This document shows positions 30,115 through 39,210 of a stretch of DNA of 64,000 bases, one piece after another. Within the stretch, counting starts at the first letter, position 1. Every line of letters begins with the position of its first letter. The notes beneath the pieces were generated by a model, which made no database searches, was not told the origin of the DNA, and saw only the letters and a program-made list of their open reading frames with translations. The stretch covers positions 1 to 64,000 of the forward strand of contig LSNW01000004.1 in the NCBI GenBank assembly GCA_001566965.1. Reading direction: 5' to 3'. The position numbers and the translations under genes are program-made. This DNA comes from Methylothermaceae bacteria B42 (lineage in GTDB: Bacteria > Pseudomonadota > Gammaproteobacteria > Methylococcales > Methylothermaceae).

Positions 30115-30801
30115 ATGTTTGATTCACGTTATCAAGCAGTGATAGCCGATACTGAAGAAAGCAAATCTATTCATTATCATTTACGTTATCAAGTATATTG
30201 TCTGGAAAAAAAGTTTGAACCCGCAGAGATTTTTGACGACCAGCAGGAAATAGACGAATACGACAATCAATCCGTTCATTTCATCATCCAAGACAAACAA
30301 TCTGGAGAGTGGGTAGCCGCGGCTCGCTTGGTTATAGATAAGCCCGAAGATTTGCCTATCTCGAAATTGACAGAATATTCCCTGGATGGGTGGAGTAAAG
30401 AGGGCATGGTTTTTGCCGAATTATCCCGTTTGTCGATTTTGAAATCGTTTCGCCGCGGCACAAGCCAGGCTCAAGAAAAAATCAGTGAGCCAGAAGTGCT
30501 GTTGGGTCTTATACGCGCGGTTAAGGAATATAGCGAGCAAAATGGCATAGATTATTGGTTGTTTTTGTGCCGCCGTTCGATTATGCGTGTTGTCGGCAAC
30601 ATGGGCATGCATATGGATATCATCGGTGATCCCTGCGAGCATCGCGGCATTCGTTATCCATATCTGGCTACTTTGGCAACTGCTTTTAAAGGTATCGCGC
30701 AGCGTTCTCCCAAGGTCCATCAAATGTTTTCCAGAAAAAATACATTGGTGACCTACTCAAAATTGATGGAAAGCTCCACCTGGCAAAGCAAGGCTGCTTG
30801 A
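30115..30801 (+). CDS. PEP-CTERM/exosortase system-associated acyltransferase
   Basis: The 228-residue protein has the GNAT/autoinducer-synthase-like fold of the exosortase-associated acyltransferase family (TIGR03694). Typical stretches are YHLRYQVYCLEKKFEP near 22-37, SVHFIIQDKQSGEWVAAARLV near 56-76, FAELSRLSILKSFRR near 103-117 and a terminal YPYLATLATAFKG. The ATG at 30115 has AGGGAGG 8 bases upstream. The family is related to LuxI-type AHL synthases and is found where PEP-CTERM surface proteins and exopolysaccharide loci occur. No exosortase or PEP-CTERM gene lies in this window. The acyl substrate is unknown. Confidence 0.88.
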   Translation: MFDSRYQAVIADTEESKSIHYHLRYQVYCLEKKFEPAEIFDDQQEIDEYDNQSVHFIIQDKQSGEWVAAARLVIDKPEDLPISKLTEYSLDGWSKEGMVFAELSRLSILKSFRRGTSQAQEKISEPEVLLGLIRAVKEYSEQNGIDYWLFLCRRSIMRVVGNMGMHMDIIGDPCEHRGIRYPYLATLATAFKGIAQRSPKVHQMFSRKNTLVTYSKLMESSTWQSKAA

Positions 30802-30832
30802 AATTCACTTGCAAATGACAAGCTAAACAGTC

Positions 30833-31090
30833 AGGGTTCTGTCATCTATTCAAGAAGGGGCAGGTGGCTTGCTTCAAAAACGCCGAGAATGTTTTCGTGC
30901 TGCGTAATCCTGCGGTGCGAGAAAATCCCGCCTTAACATCCCTGTTCGGACGCTTGTCCGACCGCGAAAGTCCATTGGACCTTCGGTCCTACTTGCCCCT
31001 GTAGGCTCCACGCTGACTTCCCTGCCGGGGAAGCTATCGAATCAAACCCTCCTCCCATTCAATCTATCCTTTGTTTATGACGTAATCCCG
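30833..31090 (-). repeat. Dispersed palindromic element B, copy 1, with 11-bp flanking direct repeat
   Basis: This element of about 258 bp lies in the gap between the acyltransferase and cysZ (30802-31166). It shares AGGGTTC, ATCTATTCAAG and GGGGCAGGTGG at one end, and TAGGCTCCACG, CCCTGCCGG and a terminal GACGTAATCCCG at the other, with copy B2 in inverse orientation. An extra stretch of about 90 bases holds hairpins such as GGACC-TTC-GGTCC. GCTAAACAGTC occurs on both sides (30822-30832 and 31091-31101), like a target-site duplication. No gene is present. Confidence 0.75.
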
Positions 31091-31166
31091 GCTAAACAGT
31101 CTTTTACTGGTGCCAGACAAGATAGAGCCATTACAATAGTTATTTTGTCTAGGGAACTTTGCGTTT

Positions 31167-31910
31167 ATGTCGAATAGTGAAAGTTACGATTTCAAGAAGC
31201 TGAATAGCCTAGTTTATGCTTTCCGGTGTTTGGCTCAAGGAATCGGGTGGTTGCGCCATCCTCAATTGCGAAAGTATATTCTTATTCCTCTGTTAATCAA
31301 TTTTCTGCTCTTTGCAGGTGCTTTTTCCCTGGCGGCCTATTTTTTTGCCGACTTTCTGGGCTGGCTGATTCCAGCGTGGTTGGAATGGCTACAATGGTTA
31401 TTGTGGCCTTTGTTTGGCGCCATTTTCATCTTGATTACCTTTTTCAGTTTCACGCTGGTGGCCAATTTACTTGCCTCCCCCTTTTACGACAAATTGGCTT
31501 GGCAAACAGAGGTATTAATCACTGGAACAGTTCCGCGTCCGCCAGAAGCAAGTTTTTTCAAATCCATCATCAGGGAAATGAGCGCGGAATTGAGGCGTTT
31601 GGGCTATTTTGTTATCCGTTTGATTCCGCTCGGATTGCTTTCCATCATTCCCGGAGTGAATTTAATCGCCCCATTTTTATGGTTATTATTCAATGCTTGG
31701 TTCCTTGCCTTAGAATACACGACTTATCCTCTGGCAAACCATGGTTTGCTGTTTCCCGAGCAACGTAAAATTCTTACCCAGGCCAAGTTGGGAACATTGA
31801 GTTTGGGAGGAACGATTATGTTGGGCATTGGTATTCCGTTACTCAACATATTGGTTCCGCCCGCCGCTGTCATCGGCGCAACCATTTATTTTACAGGCGC
31901 TCGCCGTTAG
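31167..31910 (+). CDS. cysZ: CysZ/EI24 family inner-membrane protein
   Basis: The 247-residue membrane protein matches CysZ, a sulfate transporter that feeds cysteine synthesis in E. coli. It has the start GFRCLAQGIGWLRHPQLRKYI-type wording near 19-38, long hydrophobic spans (LIPLLINFLLFAGAFSLAAYFF), and the diagnostic ANLLASPFYDKLAWQTE near 98-114. IIPGVNLIAPFLWLLFNAWF lies in the second half. The start is ATG after a weak ribosome site. It converges with mtaB, leaving 5 bases between stops. No sulfur assimilation genes are nearby, so its physiological link is inferred from family only. Confidence 0.85.
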   Translation: MSNSESYDFKKLNSLVYAFRCLAQGIGWLRHPQLRKYILIPLLINFLLFAGAFSLAAYFFADFLGWLIPAWLEWLQWLLWPLFGAIFILITFFSFTLVANLLASPFYDKLAWQTEVLITGTVPRPPEASFFKSIIREMSAELRRLGYFVIRLIPLGLLSIIPGVNLIAPFLWLLFNAWFLALEYTTYPLANHGLLFPEQRKILTQAKLGTLSLGGTIMLGIGIPLLNILVPPAAVIGATIYFTGARR

Positions 31911-31915
31911 TCCTG

Positions 31916-33193
31916 TTAGACTGGCTCGCTTAATAAGCAGGAACCGCTGGGATCGACACCAACAAAACGAACTTCGGCGATTATATTGGTTAAATCTTGG
32001 TTATCAGATACGGCTATTCGGGCTTTATGATAATGCGGCGAGTAGCCGTAAAAATGAAGCCCCCCTTCTTTTTTGACTTGTTCCCATAAAACCGTGGCTG
32101 TTTTTCCGATTTGTTGTGTAAGCGCTGAGTGTCGCATCTTGGCTACAAGTTGATGCAATTCTTGACTGCGGATTTTTTTGATTTCAGCGGGAACCTGGTT
32201 GGGAAAGGTTGCAGCGGGCGTACCATGGCGGGGCGAATAGCTGAATATGTGAACATGGGAAAAACCAATCTCCTGGACCATGGTTTTGGTCAGGTAAAAG
32301 TCTTCTTCGCTTTCACCGGGAAAGCCCACAATAATGTCAGTGGTTAGATTGATGTCAGGCACAAAACGATGCGCCGTTTCAACCAGCTTAAAAAAATCTT
32401 CGCGCCGGCAACGACGCCCCATGCGTTTTAGAATGGCGTCTGAGCCGCTTTGCAATGGAAGGTGCAGGTGGGGCATTAGTCTGGGGTTTTGAAAAAGCTC
32501 GAAAAAACCTTCAGAAAGCTCCCACGGTTCTAAAGAGCCCAGACGGATTCTGGGAATATCCGTTCTTTCCAGGAGCGCATGGAGCAGGTCTCCAAGAGAG
32601 CATCTAAGATCACTGCCGTAGCCTCCCAAATGCACCCCGGTAATCACAATTTCATGAAAGCCTTGGGCATGCAGAGCACAGACTTCATCAACAATAGCCT
32701 CGATCGGGCGGCTGCGTTCCTCTCCGCGGGCAATGGTGACAATGCAAAAGGTGCAGCGGTGCCGGCAGCCATCCTGGACTTTGATAAAGGCTCTTTGCCG
32801 AGTGCGTATAAAGGGCGCTGGCATATCTGCTTGTGGCACTGCGACTTCGTTACTTTCAATAAGCGATTGGGCTAGCGTTACCAATTGTTCCTTATCCCGA
32901 TTCAGCACCACCAAATCGACGCCCAGTTCCCGGGCTGCCTGATCAGGATGCAACGTTGCGTAACAGCCGCTGACCACCACTTTTGCCGCGGGGTTTTGCC
33001 GTTGCATACGGCGGATAAGCTGACGGGACTTTCGCACCGCCTCGCTGGTCACGGCGCAGGTATTGACAATCACCAGATCCGCTTGATTGGCGGGCACGAT
33101 TTGGCTACCGGCGGACTGGAAGTGCCGGGCCCAGGCTTCTGATTCGGCTTCATTCAGGCGGCAGCCTAAGGTTTCAAAAGCGACCTGCATCAT
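31916..33193 (-). CDS. mtaB: tRNA (N6-L-threonylcarbamoyladenosine(37)-C2)-methylthiotransferase MtaB
   Basis: The 425-residue radical SAM enzyme adds a methylthio group to t6A37 in tRNAs reading ANN codons. The N-terminal UPF0004 domain gives three cluster Cys (TLGCRLNEAES near 11, VNTCAVT near 47, VSGCYATLHPD near 81). The radical SAM motif CRHRCTFC follows near 144-151. The C-terminal TRAM domain is present. TLGCRLNEAE and the CxxxCxxC spacing fit MtaB rather than MiaB or RimO. It starts at the first of two adjacent ATG codons and converges with cysZ. Confidence 0.93.
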   Translation of the reverse strand: MMQVAFETLGCRLNEAESEAWARHFQSAGSQIVPANQADLVIVNTCAVTSEAVRKSRQLIRRMQRQNPAAKVVVSGCYATLHPDQAARELGVDLVVLNRDKEQLVTLAQSLIESNEVAVPQADMPAPFIRTRQRAFIKVQDGCRHRCTFCIVTIARGEERSRPIEAIVDEVCALHAQGFHEIVITGVHLGGYGSDLRCSLGDLLHALLERTDIPRIRLGSLEPWELSEGFFELFQNPRLMPHLHLPLQSGSDAILKRMGRRCRREDFFKLVETAHRFVPDINLTTDIIVGFPGESEEDFYLTKTMVQEIGFSHVHIFSYSPRHGTPAATFPNQVPAEIKKIRSQELHQLVAKMRHSALTQQIGKTATVLWEQVKKEGGLHFYGYSPHYHKARIAVSDNQDLTNIIAEVRFVGVDPSGSCLLSEPV

Positions 33194-33347
33194 AATAATT
33201 ATTGCCTATGAATTTTTCGCAACCATGGCGTTCCGGCATTCAGTCCGTGGGGGACCGTGAATCCAGCCGTGGAGCCTTGATGGCGGCTATTCCGACCAGT
33301 TCACCTCAGGATATCAAGCTGCCAACTCGTTATTGCCATGGAAAAAT

Positions 33348-34577
33348 TTATCCAAAGAACCAATAGCCAATCAAAACGGCGGCCGTTAATCCTGCAACAT
33401 CTGCCAACAAACTGCAAGCCAGCGCATGACGGACGTTTTTGATTCCCACCGCGCCGCAATAGACCGACAACACATAAAAAGTGGTTTCCGTACTGCCTTG
33501 CATGATAGAGGCAATGCGCCCCGGCAGGGAGTCGGGACCATGAGTTCGCATGGCGTCAATCATCATGGCCCGGGCACCACTGCCGCTAAAAGGTTTCATC
33601 AAGGCGGTGGGAAGCGTATCCACGAAGCGGGCATCCAGTGAATGGGAGAGCAACATATCACGCAATCCGTGGGTTACCAAGTCCATGGCGCCACTGGCTC
33701 GCAGCAGACCAATGGCGGCGAGCATGGCCACCAAATAGGGAATAATGGTCACGGCAGTCTGAAAACCTTCTTTAGCGCCTTCGATGAAAGCTTCATAAGC
33801 ATTCACATTTTTCCATAGGGCGGCGATCAAAAAGAGCGCGATAATTCCCAAGAGCAAGCTGTGGCCAATCAAAGTGGATTGTTTTTGCATGGTGTCCTGA
33901 TCGAGATGGGACAGCCATAACGCCATCCCCAGGATTATTCCGCTGAACCCAAGGAAATACGCCACAATTACCGGGTCCCACCAACGGATTTTTTGCGCCA
34001 TCATGACTGCCAGCAAGCCTGCCAGTGTGGAGCAGTAGGTTGCCAGCAAAATGGGCAAAAACACGTCGGTGGGATTGGCGGCCCCCAATTGCGCGCGATA
34101 AGTGAAGACAGTCACTGGAATTAAGGTGACTGCCGAAGTGTTGATCACTAAAAACAATATTTGGGCGTTGCTCAAAGCTTGTGGATGAGGATTTAGGGAT
34201 TGCAGTGAGCGCATGGCCTGAATGCCCAATGGCGTGGCGGCATTATCCAGGCCAAGAGCGTTGGCGGCCATGTTCATGGTAATGGCGCCCAGCGCCGGGT
34301 GATCGGAGGGCACATCGGGCAACAGGCGTTTGAACAAGGGCGTTAACCCGCGGGTCAGCAATGTCACCAACCCTGCTTGTTCGCCAATTCTGAGGATGCC
34401 AAGCCACAGCGCCAAAATACCGGTCAGTCCCAGGGAAATTTCAAAGGCGGTTTTGGCCATGCTAAATAAGGAGGCGATCATGCGGCTAAATACCTCGCCA
34501 TCACCCAAGAAAAAAAACTGGATCAAGCCGGTGATGAATGCGGTCAGGAACAGGCCGGTCCAAACAAGATTCAACAT
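33348..34577 (-). CDS. Spore maturation protein A/B-like fusion (nucleoside-recognition gate domains)
   Basis: The 409-residue multi-span protein has an N-terminal SpmA-like half (NMAANALGLDNAATPLGIQAM near 107-127, NTSAVTLIPVTVF) joined to a C-terminal SpmB-like half (IIPYLVAMLAAIGLLRASGA, LMKPFSGSGARAMMID, IMQGSTETTFYVLSVY). Bacillus keeps these as two proteins for spore core dehydration; non-spore-formers often carry the fusion with an unknown, probably transport, role. The chosen ATG at 34577 gives MLNLVWTGLFLTAF. A terminator hairpin ends 14 bases upstream, so expression may depend on read-through. Confidence 0.85.
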   Translation of the reverse strand: MLNLVWTGLFLTAFITGLIQFFFLGDGEVFSRMIASLFSMAKTAFEISLGLTGILALWLGILRIGEQAGLVTLLTRGLTPLFKRLLPDVPSDHPALGAITMNMAANALGLDNAATPLGIQAMRSLQSLNPHPQALSNAQILFLVINTSAVTLIPVTVFTYRAQLGAANPTDVFLPILLATYCSTLAGLLAVMMAQKIRWWDPVIVAYFLGFSGIILGMALWLSHLDQDTMQKQSTLIGHSLLLGIIALFLIAALWKNVNAYEAFIEGAKEGFQTAVTIIPYLVAMLAAIGLLRASGAMDLVTHGLRDMLLSHSLDARFVDTLPTALMKPFSGSGARAMMIDAMRTHGPDSLPGRIASIMQGSTETTFYVLSVYCGAVGIKNVRHALACSLLADVAGLTAAVLIGYWFFG

Positions 34578-34591
34578 AGGGCTCAATCCAT

Positions 34592-34633
34592 AAAAAAACC
34601 CCGAGTCATGCCTTCCTGGCACGTCTCGGGGTT
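34592..34633 (-). terminator. Strong intrinsic terminator between purB and the SpmAB-like gene
   Basis: Read on the minus strand, AACCCCGAG (34625-34633) pairs with CTCGGGGTT (34597-34605). An inner TGCC/GGCA pairs too, and seven T (34592-34598) follow. The T-tract ends 14 bases before the next ATG, leaving no room for a separate promoter. It is therefore either the purB terminator or an attenuator for the SpmAB-like gene. Confidence 0.88.
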
Positions 34634-34759
34634 AGGTTGTTGCCGCCGATGGCGGGGAGGGAGGAGGGGGGTAGAGGGCAGAATCACCGCCACCTTCGCA
34701 ACAACCACGGTCTAAAGTTTGGCACAACGACGGGATTTAACTGTGACTTTGTTCACAGA
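34634..34759 (-). promoter_or_regulatory. Structured leader upstream of the SpmAB-like gene
   Basis: After the purB stop, CTGTGA/TCACAG forms a small hairpin (34741-34758). Further on, GGTTGTTGC and GGTGGCGG (34686-34706) can pair with CCGCCATC and GCAACAACC (34635-34655), enclosing a pyrimidine-rich loop when read on the minus strand. The strong terminator follows directly. The arrangement looks like an attenuator leader; the ligand or trigger, if any, is unknown. Confidence 0.4.
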
Positions 34760-36169
<1,410 letters not shown>

Positions 36170-37285
36170 CTAAGCTTCTAATGTCGAAAGCGCTTGCTTT
36201 TCTTTGCAAACAACCGATTCGATGACACCGCCGCCCAGACAGACTTCGCCATCATAAAAGACAATGGATTGTCCTGGCGTGATGGCGCGTTGGGGTTGGT
36301 CAAAAACTATCCGGCAACGATTGTCCTCATCATAAAGGACCTTACAGGGTTGATCCTTTTGCCGGTAACGGATTTTGGCCGTGCATGCCAAAGGCAGAGA
36401 AGGCTCCACGCCGCTTAACCATTCCAGTTGCCCGACCTCCAATTCGTTATGGAATAACATCGGGTGATCATGCCCTTGGCCGACAATCAATACATTGCGC
36501 TGCAAGTCCTTGCCAATGAGATACCAAGGTTCTTGGTTGGCCCCAGCCCGTCCACCAATGCCCAACCCTTGGCGTTGACCTAATGTGTAATACATCAGTC
36601 CTAAATGTTCGCCAATGACTTCGCCATCCGGGGTTTCAATGAGGCCAGGCCGAGCCGGAAGATAGCGCCGCAAAAAGTCCCGGAATTTGCGTTCGCCGAT
36701 GAAGCAAATCCCGGTGCTGTCTTTCTTACTGTGGTTGGGGAATCCGCAGCGCTTGGCAATGGCGCGCACTTCTGCTTTTTCAAGATCCCCGAGGGGAAAC
36801 AGGGTTCGCGATAAGGCTTCTTGACCGATGGCATAGAGAAAATAGCTCTGATCTTTATTGCCATCAACGCCTCTGAGAAGTTCAAACCGGCCGAAGCGGC
36901 GGCGAACCCGAGCGTAATGGCCAGTAGCGATATATTCAGCGCCTAGATCAAGCGCATAATCCAGGAAAGCTTTGAACTTGATATGTTTATTGCACAAGAT
37001 GTCGGGGTTGGGCGTTCTCCCCGCGCGGTATTCGGCCAGGAAATGAGAAAAAACCTCGTCCCAGTATTCGGCGGCGAAGTTGACCGTCGCCAGTTCTATG
37101 CCGAGCCGGTCGCAGACTTGTTGGGCGTCTTCCAGATCCTGCAAGGCAGTGCAATATTTGGTGCCATCGTCCTCGTCCCAGTTCTTCATGAACAGTCCGC
37201 TGACTTTATGGCCTTGTTCCAGTAATTTCCAGGCAGTGACAGAAGAGTCAACACCTCCTGACATGCCGACAATTATTTTGCTCAT
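36170..37285 (-). CDS. mnmA: tRNA-specific 2-thiouridylase MnmA
   Basis: The 371-residue enzyme makes 2-thiouridine at wobble U34 of tRNA-Lys, -Glu and -Gln. The PP-loop [10 protein letters not shown] lies near 8-17. The two catalytic Cys lie in [12 protein letters not shown] (about 101) and [13 protein letters not shown] (about 198). [13 protein letters not shown] marks the central domain. The ATG overlaps the nudJ stop by 4 bases (ATGA), so the two are translationally coupled, as in E. coli. The length is standard. Confidence 0.97.
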   Translation of the reverse strand: MSKIIVGMSGGVDSSVTAWKLLEQGHKVSGLFMKNWDEDDGTKYCTALQDLEDAQQVCDRLGIELATVNFAAEYWDEVFSHFLAEYRAGRTPNPDILCNKHIKFKAFLDYALDLGAEYIATGHYARVRRRFGRFELLRGVDGNKDQSYFLYAIGQEALSRTLFPLGDLEKAEVRAIAKRCGFPNHSKKDSTGICFIGERKFRDFLRRYLPARPGLIETPDGEVIGEHLGLMYYTLGQRQGLGIGGRAGANQEPWYLIGKDLQRNVLIVGQGHDHPMLFHNELEVGQLEWLSGVEPSLPLACTAKIRYRQKDQPCKVLYDEDNRCRIVFDQPQRAITPGQSIVFYDGEVCLGGGVIESVVCKEKQALSTLEA

Positions 37286-37734
37286 TGGGGTAAAAAAGAT
37301 TGCAATAACGTTAATGGGTATCGCTGGCCGCTTTCGTAACTAGCGATAGTTTCAAGTACCAAAGGGCTGCGCAAGGAGGATTGTCTTTCTTCCAACGCCT
37401 GGCGTGTCAGCCAATGCGTAGCGATGATTTCTTCATCCAAGGCGAGGTTTGTGTGTTTGTCGGATACTTTGCCAGTAAAAGTAAAACGCAGAAAAGTCTT
37501 TTCTTGGTAGCTGGCTTGCCACAGGGAAACAGCGATTAACCACCGGGGCTCAAAGTCGCGCCCGGTTTCTTCAAGCACTTCTCTGGTAATTGCCTGGATC
37601 AACGATTCACCAGGTTCCAAATGCCCTGCCGGCTGGTTAAAGACATGTTTGCCACCTATGACTTCTTCCACCATCAAATAACGACCTTCCCGTTCAATAA
37701 CGGCAGCAACGGTAACATTAGGTTTCCAAATCAT
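37282..37734 (-). CDS. nudJ: Nudix hydrolase NudJ-type phosphatase
   Basis: The 150-residue Nudix protein has the full box [22 protein letters not shown] (shortened here as Gx5Ex7REVLEETG, near 37-58). The start [17 protein letters not shown] is typical of NudJ/YmfB. NudJ hydrolyses nucleoside di- and triphosphates and hydroxymethylpyrimidine pyrophosphate, releasing phosphate. Its conserved place directly before mnmA with ATGA overlap supports the NudJ name over other Nudix types. The substrate is inferred from family knowledge. Confidence 0.88.
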   Translation of the reverse strand: MIWKPNVTVAAVIEREGRYLMVEEVIGGKHVFNQPAGHLEPGESLIQAITREVLEETGRDFEPRWLIAVSLWQASYQEKTFLRFTFTGKVSDKHTNLALDEEIIATHWLTRQALEERQSSLRSPLVLETIASYESGQRYPLTLLQSFLPQ

Positions 37735-37779
37735 CGCAAACTAATGATGCTATTTTAAATGGCTATTTTACTTCATCGA

Positions 37780-37932
37780 AACGCTGAATAATTCATCCGT
37801 GAATTTTCAGCGTGCAAAAAAACGAAAAGATTGCTTTTCGTTTTTTGCACAAAATCAATTGCTTGATGCAATTGATTTTGGCGCCACATCCCTGTGCCGC
37901 AGGAATCTCTGAAAAAAATCAGAGATTCCTCA
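37780..37932 (+). repeat. Element C, copy 1: array of four consecutive stem-loops
   Basis: Four hairpins stand end to end in the 279-base gap before the CXXCH protein gene. Hairpin 1 is ACGCTGAA..ATTCA-TCCG-TGAATTTTCAGCGT (37780-37814). Hairpin 2 is AAAACGAAAAG-ATTG-CTTTTCGTTTT with flanking GC (37813-37848). Hairpin 3 is a perfect 12 bp, CAAAATCAATTG/CAATTGATTTTG (37849-37880). Hairpin 4 is a perfect 12 bp, AGGAATCTCTGA/TCAGAGATTCCT (37900-37930). Hairpins 1 and 3 recur in copy 2 at 46961-47046. Confidence 0.8.
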
Positions 37933-38013
37933 ATCGCAAACCAACCTTGCCAAAATGCATGGTAAAGAAAATAATGGCTTTGCTTTGTTGAAGATCCACC
38001 TGCAGGAGCTGTA

Positions 38014-38784
38014 ATGACCTATCAACTCAAAAACTTGCCGTTTTCGGTCAAAGTGTTGTTCTCATCCTATTTGATTATTATTTCCATTGGGTATTTTATT
38101 GCTTTACTGCAAATCTTATTTACTCATGGCCTTGCGGACAGCAAATTTGGGCTCTCAATCTCGGATATCGTATATAGTTATTATGGTAACCGCTCAGGAT
38201 CTAAACTGGAGACCATGCTTAACGGCCCCATGAAACCCTACGCCCCGGCTGAGGAACGTTTTGCAATCATCCAATGGGTGCGTGAAGGCGCCAAGCCCAA
38301 AGTTTACCAAGAGAAAATCAAGCCAATCATCGAAAAGCGCTGCGTTGCCTGCCATCATGCCGGTGCACCCATACCTGATTTCACTAAATTTGACGAGTTG
38401 CGCAAACGCGCGGAAACTGATACGGGCATCACCTTGCAATCCCTCGTGCGAGTCAGCCATATCCATTTGTTTGGCATTGCTTTTATTTTCATGTTTGTGG
38501 GCATTATTTTTTGTTTTGCCGCAGGCGTGCCCGAACCGTTAAAGGCGATTGCCGTGGTCATGCCGTTTTTGTTTCAAATACTCGATATCGCCTCATGGTG
38601 GCTGACCAAGCTCAGCCCCCATTTTGCCTGGCTTGTCATTGCAGGCGGCGCCGGCATGGCGATGTCTTTCGTTTTTATGTGGATTATCTCCATGTATGAA
38701 ATGTGGATTCTCCCCATCCACGACAGAATGAGAAATAAAATCAAAACAGAATCCTTGACGGCGTATATGCGCCGCAAAGACTGA
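38014..38784 (+). CDS. Multi-span membrane protein with a single c-type heme motif
   Basis: I do not recognise a named function. The 256 residues start with a transmembrane segment (about 13-36). A periplasmic stretch with one heme-attachment motif CVACHHAG (Cys110, Cys113, His114) follows. Three further hydrophobic segments lie at about 150-172, 177-199 and 204-232. Two His in SHIHLFG at 149 and 151, at the start of the second span, could be further heme or metal ligands. The design suggests a membrane-bound electron carrier or redox sensor. It is preceded by the element C hairpin array and stands 90 bases before clpS. ABC-type or oxidase motifs are absent. Confidence 0.75.
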   Translation: MTYQLKNLPFSVKVLFSSYLIIISIGYFIALLQILFTHGLADSKFGLSISDIVYSYYGNRSGSKLETMLNGPMKPYAPAEERFAIIQWVREGAKPKVYQEKIKPIIEKRCVACHHAGAPIPDFTKFDELRKRAETDTGITLQSLVRVSHIHLFGIAFIFMFVGIIFCFAAGVPEPLKAIAVVMPFLFQILDIASWWLTKLSPHFAWLVIAGGAGMAMSFVFMWIISMYEMWILPIHDRMRNKIKTESLTAYMRRKD

Positions 38785-38874
38785 ACCTGGGATAAAATCG
38801 AGGGTCTTAACGGAAAGTTGTGACAAGTGGTGGATAAAAAGCATTTTCTGAAACAAGTCATAGCACATCGAGCC

Positions 38875-39198
38875 ATGTCGCAATATAATGACGACAAGGC
38901 AAATGACGGCGGTACTGCGGTACAGGAAGCCAAGCCAAAACTCAAACAACCGCCGCTGTTTAGAGTAATCTTGTTAAATGACGACTTTACACCCATGGAC
39001 TTTGTCGTCGAGGTGCTGATGCAGTTTTTCGCGATGAGTGAAGAGAAAGCGACACAGGTAATGTTGCACGTCCATACGCGCGGCGTAGGGGTATGCGGCG
39101 TGTTCTCCAAGGATGTGGCAGAAACCAAGGTTAACCAAGTTAATGAATATTCCAGGCGCCATCAGCATCCGCTGTTGTGCACAATGGAAGAGGTATAG
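38875..39198 (+). CDS. clpS: ATP-dependent Clp protease adaptor ClpS
   Basis: The 107-residue adaptor delivers N-degron substrates to ClpAP. The core [44 protein letters not shown] includes the NDD(Y/F)TPM substrate pocket and the His region. [15 protein letters not shown] follows. The start is uncertain: the ATG at 38875 gives the usual length but a weak ribosome site, whereas GTG at 38827 would add 16 residues. It lies 12 bases before clpA, the conserved pair. Confidence 0.95.
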   Translation: MSQYNDDKANDGGTAVQEAKPKLKQPPLFRVILLNDDFTPMDFVVEVLMQFFAMSEEKATQVMLHVHTRGVGVCGVFSKDVAETKVNQVNEYSRRHQHPLLCTMEEV

Positions 39199-39210
39199 GT
39201 AACAGGCGAC

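Noticed and set aside
33194-33347. Possible further copy of element B core (CCGTGGAGCCTTGATGGCGG) between mtaB and the SpmAB-like gene
   Set aside because: Only a short word resembles the core and no arms or inverted repeats are present.
37780-37932. CRISPR-like array
   Set aside because: The four palindromes are different from each other and lack regular spacers; they are stem-loops, not direct repeats.
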